Notes under the pieces: generated by a model | The model's input: only the letters and a program-made list of their open reading frames with translations | Told to the model about the DNA's origin: nothing | The model's database searches: none | Assembly (NCBI RefSeq): GCF_034043515.1 | Contig: NZ_CP138214.1 | Span: 4,092,001 to 4,156,000, forward strand | Source: Pseudomonas sp. MUP55 | GTDB taxonomy: Bacteria; Pseudomonadota; Gammaproteobacteria; Pseudomonadales; Pseudomonadaceae | Reading direction: 5' to 3' | DNA: 64,000 nucleotides | In this document: in pieces, positions 16,786 through 25,907 of the stretch | How positions within the stretch are numbered: position 1 is the first letter of the stretch | How the letters are laid out: each line of letters opens with the position of its first letter | Made by a program: the position numbers and the translations under genes

Positions 16786-17178
16786 TCAGCTCTTGTGCAA
16801 CTTGCTCATCAACTGCGCTTCAGCCTGGGTCAAGCCGCAGGACTGGGTCAGCTCATCCACCGTCGCGCCCATGCCCACCAGCCTCGCGGCCTGAGCGAAC
16901 GACAGATTCGAAGGATCACGCTGTTCCAACTGCACCAGCTTGTCCGGCAACGGCGCAAGAATGGCGCGCAGTTCATGCACTTCATCCCCGACGCGCACGG
17001 CGCTTTGCTGGAAATGGTCGACCCGCTTGACCAGCTCCAGCAGGCGCCGATCACGCACCGCATCGCGCTCGGCCTGTTGCAGGAGCAACTCCCGCTGCTG
17101 GCGCATATAGCGCAGCACGAACGCCAAAGTCCCGGCCCACAACAAGGCCAGGACAATCACCGCCGCCTCAAGGAACAA
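16786..17178 (-). CDS. DUF2802 membrane-anchored coiled-coil protein
   Basis: A 130-residue protein with one N-terminal membrane segment (about 5-24), then a charged coiled coil (about 28-95) and a short C-terminal helix-turn-helix-like part with AARLVGMGATVDELTQSCGL. It belongs to the DUF2802 family, found after cheW in many polar-flagellated gammaproteobacteria. The start appears to be TTG, 1 nt after the cheW stop, using a GGAGAG site inside cheW. The context implies a link to chemotaxis arrays or motility, but no biochemical role is known to me. Confidence 0.82.
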   Translation of the reverse strand: MFLEAAVIVLALLWAGTLAFVLRYMRQQRELLLQQAERDAVRDRRLLELVKRVDHFQQSAVRVGDEVHELRAILAPLPDKLVQLEQRDPSNLSFAQAARLVGMGATVDELTQSCGLTQAEAQLMSKLHKS

Positions 17179-17179
17179 A

Positions 17180-17662
17180 TCAGATGCTCTCCAGTTCCGA
17201 CCACTCTTCTTCGCTCATCATTTTGTCCAGCTCAACCAGAATCAACAGCTCGTTGTTCTTGTTGCACACGCCCTGGATAAACTTGGCGGATTCTTCGTTG
17301 CCCACGTTCGGCGCGGTTTCCACTTCCGACTGACGCAGGTAGACCACTTCGGCCACGCTGTCGACCATGATCCCGACCACTTGCTTGTCGGCTTCGATGA
17401 TGACGATGCGCGTGTTGTCGTTCACATCGGTCGGTGCCAGGCCAAAACGCTGACGGGTGTCGATCACCGTCACCACGTTGCCGCGCAGGTTGATGATGCC
17501 CAGCACGTAGCTCGGTGCACCCGGTACCGGGGCGATCTCGGTGTAGCGCAGCACTTCCTGCACGCGCATAACGTTGATGCCGTAGGACTCGTTGTCCAGT
17601 TTGAAGGTAACCCATTGCAGGATCGGATCATCCAAACCTTGTGCGGACGCTGACTTGTTCAT
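17180..17662 (-). CDS. cheW: Chemotaxis coupling protein CheW
   Basis: A 160-residue single CheW domain. It contains YGINVMRVQEVLRYTEIAPVPG and IINLRGNVVTVIDTRQRFGL, which form the receptor- and CheA-binding surfaces. It joins chemoreceptors to CheA in the array. It lies between parP and the DUF2802 gene in the order seen in P. aeruginosa. The ATG at 17662 is preceded by a GAAGGGGTC ribosome site. Confidence 0.95.
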   Translation of the reverse strand: MNKSASAQGLDDPILQWVTFKLDNESYGINVMRVQEVLRYTEIAPVPGAPSYVLGIINLRGNVVTVIDTRQRFGLAPTDVNDNTRIVIIEADKQVVGIMVDSVAEVVYLRQSEVETAPNVGNEESAKFIQGVCNKNNELLILVELDKMMSEEEWSELESI

Positions 17663-17742
17663 GCTTGTGACCCCTTCAAATGCCGCTAATCGACGGCGTG
17701 TGTGCTAGTGGGCCGCGCAACCGCACGACCTTTATTGTTCAA

Positions 17743-18534
17743 TCAACTGCGTTTGTTTTGCGCCATCGTCTTGACTGCGCCACTGGCGATCAACTCGGCC
17801 AGCTCGGCGACGTCGAGCAATGCGCACATGTGTTCAATCACGGTGCCCGCCAGCCACGGCCGTTGGCCGCGCTGGCTGCGCCATTTGATTTCGTTCGGGT
17901 CCAGGCGCAACGAGCGGCTGACCTGATGCACCGCCAGCCCCCACTCGTAGCCCTGCACGGAAATAACGTACTGCAGGCCCTGGCGGAAGTCGTCGCGGTA
18001 GCGGTCGGGCATCACCCAGCGCGCAGTGTCCAGCACCTTGAGGTTGCCAGCCTGGCTGGGCAGGATGCCGAGGAACCACTCCGGTTGCCCGAACAGCGGC
18101 GTCAACTCCTGGCCTTCCAGGGAATAGATCGAACCCAGGCATACCAGCGGCACCGCCAGGGTCAACCCGGCGACGTCGAACAACAGGCACTCGAACGGCT
18201 CGGCGGCCCACGACGGGCGACCATCGCCGCTCACCGGCGGCGGCGTGATGCCGGGCGGCAGGTGCACTTGCACGATCGGCTCGACCACCACCGGCACCAC
18301 GATGTCAGGCGTGATCGGCACCACAACGGGCGCCGCCTCAATGTGCGCATCGCGCGCCTGCTCTTCGAGCACCGCCAGCTGGAACTCATCCAGCGCGGTC
18401 TCGGGCTCGACGATAGGCTCCAGCAGCAGGACCGGTTCCGGCAACTCTTCGGCTGTCGCATCCTGCAGCAAGGCATCCAGGTAGGATTCCAGTGCCAGTT
18501 GCGGCCGGGTCTTGAATTCCAGGGGACGGTTCAT
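17743..18534 (-). CDS. parP: ParP: CheW-domain polar array-positioning protein
   Basis: A 263-residue protein with a Pro/Glu-rich variable N-terminal half (about 1-125) and a C-terminal CheW-like domain (about 130-260, with ECLLFDVAGLTLAVPLVCLG). In Vibrio and Pseudomonas the equivalent ParP binds CheA and ParC and keeps chemosensory arrays at the pole. The ATG at 18534 overlaps the parC stop as TGATG; a GTG one codon earlier is the alternative start. The pairing with a ParA-like ATPase gene supports the name. Confidence 0.87.
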   Translation of the reverse strand: MNRPLEFKTRPQLALESYLDALLQDATAEELPEPVLLLEPIVEPETALDEFQLAVLEEQARDAHIEAAPVVVPITPDIVVPVVVEPIVQVHLPPGITPPPVSGDGRPSWAAEPFECLLFDVAGLTLAVPLVCLGSIYSLEGQELTPLFGQPEWFLGILPSQAGNLKVLDTARWVMPDRYRDDFRQGLQYVISVQGYEWGLAVHQVSRSLRLDPNEIKWRSQRGQRPWLAGTVIEHMCALLDVAELAELIASGAVKTMAQNKRS

Positions 18535-19322
18535 CACGCCACCTGCGCCATGATCTGCTGGGACAGCAGGTGTTTGAGCAATGCCCGATACGCCAGCACT
18601 CCGCGGCTCTTGCCGTCGAATTGCGACGGTGTGAGCCCGGCGCGGCTGGCGTCACGCAGGCGCGTGTCCACCGGGATGTAGCCATTCCAGATGGTGTCCG
18701 GGTAGGCATCGCGCAGTACGCGCAAGGTGCCGAGGGACGCCTGGGTACGGCGGTCGAACAAGGTCGGCACGATGCTGAACGGCAGCGCCTGCTTGCGCGA
18801 ACGGTTGATCATCGCCAGGGTGCTGACCATGCGCTCCAGGCCTTTGACGGCCAGGTGCTCGGTCTGTACCGGGATCACCAACTGCTGGCTGGCCGCCAAG
18901 GCGTTGACCATCAGCACGCCCAGCAAGGGCGGGCTGTCGATGATCGCGTAGTCGAAGTCCTGCCACAGTTGCGCCAGGGTCTTGGCGATCACCAGGCCCA
19001 GGCCGCTCTGGCCCGGCGACTGGCGCTCCAGGGTGGCCAGCGCGGTGCTGGACGGCAACAGCGAAATGCTGTCATTGCTGGTGGGCAGCAACAGTTGCCC
19101 AGGCAAATCGCTCGGCACGCTGCCCTGATGCAGAAACAGGTCGTAGCAACTGTGTTCCAGCGCATCCGGGTCGTAGCCGAAATAGCTGGTCATGGAGCCG
19201 TGGGGATCCAGGTCGACCACAACCACGCGCTTGCCCGCCTCGGCCAGCAAGCCGGCTAAAGCGATGGACGTGGTGGTCTTGCCGACTCCACCTTTTTGAT
19301 TGGCTACTGCCCAGACTCTCAT
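18534..19322 (-). CDS. parC: ParC: ParA/MinD-like ATPase for polar chemotaxis arrays
   Basis: A 262-residue ParA-type ATPase with the deviant Walker A motif KGGVGKTTT near residue 10 and IIDSPPLLG as the Walker B region. The true start is ATG 19322 with an upstream GGGAGGAATC ribosome site; the longer frame lacks one. ParC recruits ParP and chemotaxis arrays to the pole and helps both daughters inherit them. It is not a chromosome-partition gene: no parB follows, and the neighbours are motD and parP. Confidence 0.88.
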   Translation of the reverse strand: MRVWAVANQKGGVGKTTTSIALAGLLAEAGKRVVVVDLDPHGSMTSYFGYDPDALEHSCYDLFLHQGSVPSDLPGQLLLPTSNDSISLLPSSTALATLERQSPGQSGLGLVIAKTLAQLWQDFDYAIIDSPPLLGVLMVNALAASQQLVIPVQTEHLAVKGLERMVSTLAMINRSRKQALPFSIVPTLFDRRTQASLGTLRVLRDAYPDTIWNGYIPVDTRLRDASRAGLTPSQFDGKSRGVLAYRALLKHLLSQQIMAQVA

Positions 19323-19372
19323 TCGGTTGATTCCTCCCGGTGGGCACAAACGCGACCGAGACATTGCATAGG

Positions 19373-20260
19373 TTATTGAGCCGGTGACGGAGAATTGACG
19401 GAGCTTGCCCGCACCGACGGCTTTGCAGGGGCCGGTGCAGTTTGTGTGCCAGCGCGCCTCAACGCCGCATCCGGTGTTGCATTCGCCGTGCCGGTGCCGG
19501 TCAGGCTGCGGCGTACATCCAGGTTGCGCGACACCACCAGCACCACCCGCCGGTTGCGCGCACGGCCTTCGACCGTGGCGTTATTGGCCACCGGCTGGAA
19601 CTCACCATAGCCCACCGACGCCAGGCGCTGGGGGTTCACGCCCTGCATCGCGAGCATGCGCACGATGCTTGACGCCCGGGCCGAGGACAGTTCCCAGTTG
19701 GTCGGGTACTGCGCGGTGGCGATCGGAAAATTGTCGGTAAAGCCTTCGACATGAACAGGGTTCTCAAACGGTTTGAGAATCGCCGCCACCTTGTCGATGA
19801 TGGTGAACGCCTGGTCGCTGGGCAGCGCATCGGCGCTGGCGAACAACAGGCTGGAGTTAAGCTCGATCTCCACCCACAACTCATTGCCACGCACGGTCAT
19901 CTGGTTGGAACGGATCAGGTCGCCAAACGCAGCGCTGATATCGTCGGCGATGCTTTTGAGCGGGTCGCTGGTGCCACCGACGCCGGCAGCGGTTTCATCG
20001 CTGTCGTTGACCAGCGGCTTGGCCGGGGTCACGGTCTTGGGGCGCTCTTCGCCAATGGGGATCGGCTTGAGCGCGCGCTCGGTATCGTTGAACACCCCCA
20101 CCAACGCCTGGGAAATGATCTTGTACTTGCCTTCGTTGACCGACGAGATCGAGTACATCACCACGAAAAACGCAAACAGCAAGGTGATGAAGTCCGCGTA
20201 GGACACCAGCCAGCGTTCATGGTTGACGTGTTCTTCAGGCTCGCGACGGCGACGGCTCAC
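19373..20260 (-). CDS. motD: Flagellar stator protein MotD
   Basis: A 295-residue MotB-type stator subunit. One membrane helix (about 20-42) starts WLVSYADFITLLFAFFVVMY and includes the proton-binding Asp in SYAD. The C-terminal OmpA-like peptidoglycan-binding domain carries VEGFTDNFPIATAQYPTNWE and YGEFQPVANN. Two GTG starts are possible. The one at 20260 is better placed relative to the GAGAGGG site than the one at 20266. With MotC it forms the second stator of polar-flagellated Pseudomonas. A REPIN lies between it and motC. Confidence 0.92.
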   Translation of the reverse strand: MSRRRREPEEHVNHERWLVSYADFITLLFAFFVVMYSISSVNEGKYKIISQALVGVFNDTERALKPIPIGEERPKTVTPAKPLVNDSDETAAGVGGTSDPLKSIADDISAAFGDLIRSNQMTVRGNELWVEIELNSSLLFASADALPSDQAFTIIDKVAAILKPFENPVHVEGFTDNFPIATAQYPTNWELSSARASSIVRMLAMQGVNPQRLASVGYGEFQPVANNATVEGRARNRRVVLVVSRNLDVRRSLTGTGTANATPDAALRRAGTQTAPAPAKPSVRASSVNSPSPAQ

Positions 20261-20296
20261 AGGCACTTCCCTCTCTGACCAACAGCGAACACTTCA

Positions 20297-20430
20297 TTGT
20301 GGCGAGCGAGCTTGCTCGCGCTGGGGCGCGAAGCGGCCCTGACCTCAGACGCTGCGACCTGTCTGAATGACCGTGCTGCCTGGAGTGGGGCTGCTTCGCA
20401 GCCCAGCGCGAGCAAGCTCGCTCGCCACAT
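20297..20430. repeat. REPIN of a second family between motC and motD
   Basis: The arms GTGGCGAGCGAGCTTGCTCG (left) and CGAGCAAGCTCGCTCGCCAC (right) are inverted and about 90 bp apart; each is itself a palindrome (GAGCTTGCTC). It differs from the GGGGGCAAGCCCCC family. It sits inside the che-mot operon, so the transcript would contain a very stable hairpin between the two stator genes. Confidence 0.88.
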
Positions 20431-20441
20431 GCCCATTCCCA

Positions 20442-21182
20442 TCAATCCATGAAGCCCTGGAGCTTCAGTTCGATGGAGCGCGGGTTTTCGCCCTCGGCAA
20501 TCGACAGCAGGCCTTCGAGCAGCATTTCGCGGTAACGGGATTGGCGCATGGCAATCGACTTGAGCTTGCTCGCCACCGGCAGCAACACCAGGTTGGCGCT
20601 CGCCACACCGTAGATGGTGGCGACAAACGCCACGGCAATGCCGCTGCCCAGTTGCGAAGGGTCGGCCAGGTTGCCCATCACGTGGATCAGGCCCATCACC
20701 GCACCGATGATGCCAATGGTCGGCGCGTAGCCGCCCATGCTTTCAAACACTTTGGCGGCGTTGATATCACGGCTTTCCTGGGTGTAGAAATCCACCTCAA
20801 GGATGCTGCGAATCGCCTCCGGCTCGGCACCGTCCACCAGCAGCTGCAAGCCCTTGCGGGCGTAGCTGTCGGGCTCGGCATCGGCCACGCCTTCCAGGCC
20901 CAGCAAGCCTTCCTTGCGCGCAGTCAGACTCCAGTTGACCACACGGTCGATGCCACCTGGCAAGTCGACCCGTGGCGGAAAAATGATCCAGACCAGAATC
21001 TGCATGGCGCGCTTGAACGAACTCATCGGCGACTGCAACAAGGCCGCGCCCACGGTGCCACCGATCACGATCAGCGCCGCCGGGCCGTTGGCCAGGGCGC
21101 CCAGGTGGCCGCCTTCGAGGTAGTTGCCACCGATGATGGCGACAAATGCCAGGGTGATGCCGATCAGGCTCAACACATCCAT
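20442..21182 (-). CDS. motC: Flagellar stator protein MotC
   Basis: A 246-residue MotA-type subunit with four predicted membrane helices (about 1-21, 28-50, 145-167 and 178-200). It begins [20 protein letters not shown]. The cytoplasmic loop contains the conserved charged residues that contact FliG. The start codon overlaps the cheB stop by 1 nt (TGATG). MotC and MotD together drive torque, complementing MotAB encoded elsewhere in such genomes. Confidence 0.93.
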   Translation of the reverse strand: MDVLSLIGITLAFVAIIGGNYLEGGHLGALANGPAALIVIGGTVGAALLQSPMSSFKRAMQILVWIIFPPRVDLPGGIDRVVNWSLTARKEGLLGLEGVADAEPDSYARKGLQLLVDGAEPEAIRSILEVDFYTQESRDINAAKVFESMGGYAPTIGIIGAVMGLIHVMGNLADPSQLGSGIAVAFVATIYGVASANLVLLPVASKLKSIAMRQSRYREMLLEGLLSIAEGENPRSIELKLQGFMD

Positions 21183-22321
21183 CAGAGACAGGCCTCCACC
21201 AGATGCTTGCCAATGTCGTCCAGGCTGTAGACCGCATCGGCCAGGTCAGCCTTGACGATGGCCATGGGCATGCCGTAGATCACGCAACTGGCCTCGTCCT
21301 GGGCCCAGACGGCGCTGCCGCCCTGCTTGAGCAGGCGCGCGCCTTCACGGCCGTCGGCGCCCATGCCGGTGAGCACCACCGCCAGAACTTTGTCGCCGTA
21401 GGATTTGGCCGCCGAACCGAAGGTGATGTCCACGCACGGCTTGTAGTTGAGACGCTCGTCACCCGGCAGGATTTTGATCGCGCCACGCCCGTCCACCATC
21501 ATCTGCTTGCCACCCGGAGCCAGCAGCGCCAGGCCAGGGCGCAGGATGTCGCCGTCCTCGGCTTCCTTGACGCTGATGCGGCACAGCTTGTCCAGGCGCT
21601 CGGCGAAAGCCTTGGTGAAGGCGGCGGGCATGTGTTGCACCAGCACGATCGGCGCCGGGAAGTTGGCCGGCAGTTGGGTCAGTACACGCTGCAAGGCCAC
21701 CGGCCCACCGGTGGACGTACCGATTGCCACCAGCTTGTAGGCCTTGCGCTTGGGCGCGGGCGAGTGGGCGCTCGGGGCAGCCGCGCGGGTCGGCGCAGCC
21801 GGTGCAGGCCGAGCGACGGGCGCAGGTGCGGGTGCCGGACGGCTGAACGACGAGGTCGGCGCAGCGGCGGGCGTGGGTGCAGGTGCGGATGTCGGCGCGG
21901 GTGCGCTGAACAGGCTGCGGCGGTTACTGCGCGAAATGCTGTGCACCTTCTCGCACAGCATCTGCTTGACCTTCTCGGGGTTGCGCGAGATGTCTTCGAA
22001 ATTCTTCGGCAAAAAATCCACCGCGCCGGCGTCCAGCGCGTCCAGGGTGACCCGGGCGCCTTCGTGAGTCAGCGAGGAGAACATCAACACCGGTGTGGGG
22101 CAGCGCTGCATGATATGACGCACGGCCGTGATGCCATCCATCATCGGCATTTCGTAGTCCATGGTGATCACGTCCGGCTTCAACGCAATGGCTTGATCAA
22201 TCGCCTCTTTGCCGTTGGTGGCCGTGCCGACTACCTGGATCGTTGGATCGGCGGAAAGAATCTCCGAGACGCGGCGGCGGAAGAAACCCGAATCGTCCAC
22301 CACCAGGACCTTGACTGCCAT
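21182..22321 (-). CDS. cheB: Chemotaxis protein-glutamate methylesterase CheB
   Basis: A 379-residue response regulator-esterase. The receiver domain (1-120) has [12 protein letters not shown] and phospho-Asp in [15 protein letters not shown] long Ala/Pro linker (about 135-190) follows. The esterase domain (about 190-379) shows the catalytic [11 protein letters not shown] serine, the VQHMPAAFT histidine and the Asp in [13 protein letters not shown]. It removes methyl groups from chemoreceptors when phosphorylated by CheA. The ATG at 22321 was preferred over the upstream in-frame start because it gives the standard N-terminus. Confidence 0.94.
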   Translation of the reverse strand: MAVKVLVVDDSGFFRRRVSEILSADPTIQVVGTATNGKEAIDQAIALKPDVITMDYEMPMMDGITAVRHIMQRCPTPVLMFSSLTHEGARVTLDALDAGAVDFLPKNFEDISRNPEKVKQMLCEKVHSISRSNRRSLFSAPAPTSAPAPTPAAAPTSSFSRPAPAPAPVARPAPAAPTRAAAPSAHSPAPKRKAYKLVAIGTSTGGPVALQRVLTQLPANFPAPIVLVQHMPAAFTKAFAERLDKLCRISVKEAEDGDILRPGLALLAPGGKQMMVDGRGAIKILPGDERLNYKPCVDITFGSAAKSYGDKVLAVVLTGMGADGREGARLLKQGGSAVWAQDEASCVIYGMPMAIVKADLADAVYSLDDIGKHLVEACL

Positions 22322-22369
22322 AAACACTCCGTTAGACGGGGCGGGCATTACTGCCCTGCCCCGCCAGAA

Positions 22370-24547
22370 TCAAATACGCCGTGCGGCGTAACGCTTGAGC
22401 ATGCTCGGAACATCAAGAATCAGCGCGATGCGGCCGTCACCGGTGATGGTGGCGCCCGACATGCCCGGGGTTCCCTGCAGCATTTTGCCCAGCGGCTTGA
22501 TGACCACTTCTTCCTGGCCCACCAGTTGGTCGACCACAAAGCCGATGCGCTGGGTGCCCACCGACAGAATCACCACATGGCCTTCGCGCTGCTCTTCATG
22601 CTTGGCCGATGCCACCAGCCAGCGCTTGAGGTAGAACAGCGGCAAGGCCTTGTCGCGCACGATCACCACTTCCTGGCCGTCCACCACATTGGTGCGCGAC
22701 AGGTCGAGGTGGAAAATCTCGTTGACGTTGACCAGCGGGAAAGCGAAGGCCTGGTTGCCCAGCATCACCATCAGGGTCGGCATGATCGCCAGGGTCAACG
22801 GCACCTTGATGACGATCTTCGAACCCTGGCCCTTGGTGGAGTAGATGTTGATCGAGCCGTTGAGCTGGCTGATCTTGGTCTTCACCACGTCCATGCCGAC
22901 GCCACGGCCGGACACGTCGGAAATCTCGGTCTTGGTCGAGAAGCCGGGGGCGAAGATCAGGTTGTAGCACTCGGTGTCGGTGAGACGGTCGGCGGCGTCC
23001 TTGTCCATCACGCCGCGCTTGACCGCGATATTGCGCAAGATGGTCGGGTCCATGCCTTTGCCGTCATCGGTGATCGACAGCAGGATGTGGTCGCCCTCTT
23101 GCTCGGCCGCCAGGATCACCTTGCCACCGCGTGACTTGCCGGAGGCTTCGCGTTCTTCCGGGGTTTCCACGCCATGGTCGACGGCGTTGCGCACCAAGTG
23201 GACCAGCGGGTCGGCCAGGGCCTCGACGAGGTTCTTGTCGAGGTCGGTTTCTTCGCCAACCAGTTCCAGATTGATTTCTTTCTTGAGCTGACGCGCCAGG
23301 TCGCGCACCAGGCGCGGGAAACGGCCGAAGACCTTCTTGATCGGCTGCATGCGCGTTTTCATCACGGCGGTCTGCAGGTCCGCGGTGACCACGTCCAGGT
23401 TCGACACGGCCTTCTGCATGGCCTCGTCGCCACTGTTCAGGCCCAGGCGCACCAGGCGGTTACGCACCAGTACCAGTTCGCCGACCATGTTCATGATGTC
23501 GTCCAGGCGCGCAGTGTCCACGCGCACGGTGGTTTCGGCTTCACTGGCAGGCTTGTCGGCAACCGGCGCAGCGGCGGCACGCGCCGGGGCGGGCGCGGCG
23601 GCCGGAGCCGCGGCTTTGGCGGCGACCGGTGCTGGCGTAGCCACCGCCGCGGCGGCGGCAGGGGCCACTTCGGTGAACTTGCCTTTGCCGTGCAGCTCGT
23701 CCAGCAAGGCTTCGAACTCGTTGTCGGAGATCAGTCCGTCAGCGGCCGGTTCAGACTTGGCAGCTGGAGCGGCTGCGGTGGCCGCAACGTTCGGCAGGGC
23801 ATCGGCGACGAACGTGCCTTTGCCATGCAGCTGGTCGAGCAGCGCCTCGAATTCGTCGTCGGTGATATCGGTGCTGGCGCTGGCGGCTGGCGCCGGCGGT
23901 GCAGCGGCCGGAGCCACGGCGTCAGCCGCGAACTGGCCCTTGCCATGCAACTGATCGAGCAGGGATTCGAATTCCGCGTCGGTAATGTCTTCGCTGGTCG
24001 GCGCGGCAACAGGCGCGGCTGCAGCCGGAGCCGGGGCCTCAGCTTGAGCCTTGACCGCATTGAGCGAATCGAGCAGCTGTTCGAACTCGCTGTCGGTCAC
24101 GTCCGGCTCGGCTTCTACCACAGGCTCAGGCTCGGCTTGCGCGGCCGGTGCTTCGGCCGCCGGTTCGGCCAGGCGCGCCAGGGCGGCCAGCAGTTCCGGG
24201 GTGGCGGCGGTGACCGGTGCACGTTCACGCACCTGGCTGAACATGCCGTTGACCGCATCGAGTGCTTCGAGAATCACGTCCATCAATTCCGAGTCGACCT
24301 GACGCTCACCCTTGCGCAGGATGTCGAAGACGTTCTCGGCGATGTGGCAGCACTCCACCAGCTCATGGAGCTGGAGGAAGCCGGCGCCCCCTTTTACAGT
24401 GTGAAAACCGCGAAAAATTGCATTGAGCAGGTTCGCATCATCCGGACGGCTTTCCAGCTCGACCAGTTGTTCGGACAGTTGCTCTAAAATTTCGCCGGCC
24501 TCTACAAGGAAATCCTGAAGGATTTCTTCATCGGCGCCGAAGCTCAT
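22370..24547 (-). CDS. cheA: Chemotaxis histidine kinase CheA with repeated linker motif
   Basis: A 725-residue CheA. P1 carries the phospho-acceptor in FHTVKGGAGF (His49). P3 starts near 340, P4 has the ATP-site motifs LVRNAVDHG, DDGKGMD and GRGVGMDVV, and the C-terminal P5 is CheW-like. In place of a globular P2 the region 130-335 is Ala/Pro-rich and contains four copies of an acidic motif, (T/S)D-x-EFE-x-LLD-x-L, three of them followed by HGKG (about 149-163, 187-206, 227-246, 272-291). These could be docking sites for CheY, CheB or ParP. It phosphorylates CheY and CheB in response to chemoreceptors. Confidence 0.95.
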   Translation of the reverse strand: MSFGADEEILQDFLVEAGEILEQLSEQLVELESRPDDANLLNAIFRGFHTVKGGAGFLQLHELVECCHIAENVFDILRKGERQVDSELMDVILEALDAVNGMFSQVRERAPVTAATPELLAALARLAEPAAEAPAAQAEPEPVVEAEPDVTDSEFEQLLDSLNAVKAQAEAPAPAAAAPVAAPTSEDITDAEFESLLDQLHGKGQFAADAVAPAAAPPAPAASASTDITDDEFEALLDQLHGKGTFVADALPNVAATAAAPAAKSEPAADGLISDNEFEALLDELHGKGKFTEVAPAAAAAVATPAPVAAKAAAPAAAPAPARAAAAPVADKPASEAETTVRVDTARLDDIMNMVGELVLVRNRLVRLGLNSGDEAMQKAVSNLDVVTADLQTAVMKTRMQPIKKVFGRFPRLVRDLARQLKKEINLELVGEETDLDKNLVEALADPLVHLVRNAVDHGVETPEEREASGKSRGGKVILAAEQEGDHILLSITDDGKGMDPTILRNIAVKRGVMDKDAADRLTDTECYNLIFAPGFSTKTEISDVSGRGVGMDVVKTKISQLNGSINIYSTKGQGSKIVIKVPLTLAIMPTLMVMLGNQAFAFPLVNVNEIFHLDLSRTNVVDGQEVVIVRDKALPLFYLKRWLVASAKHEEQREGHVVILSVGTQRIGFVVDQLVGQEEVVIKPLGKMLQGTPGMSGATITGDGRIALILDVPSMLKRYAARRI

Positions 24548-24558
24548 GTGGGTGCTCC

Positions 24559-25347
24559 TTAGAAGCCTAAACTGGACAGCAAATCGTCTACGTCATCTTG
24601 ACCGGATACGACGTCTTCACGTTTATCGGCATGAATCTGCGGACCTTCACCCTTGGCGAGATGTTTTTGTGGATCTTTTTCCGAGAGGATCGCTTCGCGG
24701 TCATGTTCGATGCCGGCAAAACGGTCGACCTGGCCGGCCATGAGCACCAGTTTGAGCAGGTTGCTTTCCACTTCGGTGACCAGTTGGGTCACACGCTTGA
24801 TCACTTGACCGGTGAGGTCCTGGTAATCCTGGGCGAGCAGAATGTCGTTGAGGTTGCTGGCCACCGTGCGGTTTTCCTGTTCGCTGCGCGACAGAAAACC
24901 GTCAACCCGGCGGGCCAGCTCACGGAACTCTTCAGCCCCCACTTCACGGCGCATGAAGCGGCCCCAGTCAGCGCTCAGGGCCTGGGCTTCAGTGGCCATG
25001 CCGTTGACCAGAGGCGTGGCGTTCTCCACCAGGTCCATGGTGCGGTTGGCCGCCGCCTCGGTCAGCCTGACCACATAGGACAGGCGTTCGGTGGCATCGG
25101 TGATCTGCGAAATTTCTTCGGCCTGGGGCATGCGCGGGTCAATCTGGAAATTGACGATCGCGCTGTGCAGCTCACGCGTGAGCTTGCCCACTTCCTGGTA
25201 CAGGCCGCGGTCACGGGTCTGGTTAAGCTCATGGATCAACTGCACCGCATCACCGAACTGGCCCTTTTCAAGGCTGTCGACCAACTGGTGAGCATGTTTC
25301 TTCAGGGTCGACTCAAAATCGCCCTGTGACGTTTCGTTATTCTCCAT
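24559..25347 (-). CDS. cheZ: CheY-P phosphatase CheZ
   Basis: A 262-residue helical CheZ. The central helices carry the catalytic region with LAQDYQDLTGQVIKRV, including the conserved Asp and Gln used to dephosphorylate CheY-P. The C-terminal tail DVDDLLSSLGF is the CheY-binding peptide. It ends CheY signalling and sits between cheY and cheA. The start at 25347 is 18 bp after the cheY stop. Confidence 0.95.
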   Translation of the reverse strand: MENNETSQGDFESTLKKHAHQLVDSLEKGQFGDAVQLIHELNQTRDRGLYQEVGKLTRELHSAIVNFQIDPRMPQAEEISQITDATERLSYVVRLTEAAANRTMDLVENATPLVNGMATEAQALSADWGRFMRREVGAEEFRELARRVDGFLSRSEQENRTVASNLNDILLAQDYQDLTGQVIKRVTQLVTEVESNLLKLVLMAGQVDRFAGIEHDREAILSEKDPQKHLAKGEGPQIHADKREDVVSGQDDVDDLLSSLGF

Positions 25348-25365
25348 AGCTCCCCCGCGATGGCT

Positions 25366-25740
25366 TTAGCCGTGGATGCGTTCGAAGATTTTTTCGATCT
25401 TCTCTTTCAAGGCCAATGCTGTGAATGGCTTGACCACGTAACCGTTGACCCCGGCCTGGGCGGCTTCAATGATCTGTTCACGCTTGGCTTCGGCGGTCAC
25501 CATCAACACCGGCAGGCTGCGCAGTTTTTCATCGGCACGCACGTGGCGCAGCAAGTCGATACCGGTCATGCCCGGCATGTTCCAGTCGGTTACCAGAAAG
25601 TCGATGCTGCCGCTGTTGAGGATCGGAATGGCGGTAATGCCATCGTCCGCCTCGACCGTGTTTGTGAACCCAAGGTCACGCAACAGGTTTTTTATGATCC
25701 GCCGCATCGTTGAGAAGTCATCAACGATGAGGATTTTCAT
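25366..25740 (-). CDS. cheY: Chemotaxis response regulator CheY
   Basis: A 124-residue stand-alone receiver beginning [15 protein letters not shown]. Phospho-acceptor D52 lies in VTDWNMPGM and the conserved Lys in GYVVKPF. The frame is open to a TTG at 25764, but the ATG at 25740 gives the usual CheY N-terminus. CheY-P binds FliM and FliN at the switch. It is the first che gene after fliA; the 167-bp gap upstream has no recognisable sigma-28 box, so it may be read from fliA. Confidence 0.95.
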   Translation of the reverse strand: MKILIVDDFSTMRRIIKNLLRDLGFTNTVEADDGITAIPILNSGSIDFLVTDWNMPGMTGIDLLRHVRADEKLRSLPVLMVTAEAKREQIIEAAQAGVNGYVVKPFTALALKEKIEKIFERIHG

Positions 25741-25907
25741 GTTCTTGTCCAATTCGACCTCCAAGCAGTCTTAAACGCGCCCAGCACCTGGACGCGCCAC
25801 TTCATTCAACAGGCGTTACACAAAAAGGACTGCCCAGGGCACCACGCAACGAAACCGCGAAGGCTCATACCCCCGCGGTAGCGTCTGCAGTGTCCCCACA
25901 CTGCCTG

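Noticed and set aside
18534..19322. ParA-like gene as a chromosome or plasmid partition gene
   Set aside because: No parB or parS is nearby. Its context between motD and the CheW-domain gene parP identifies it as ParC of the chemotaxis arrays.
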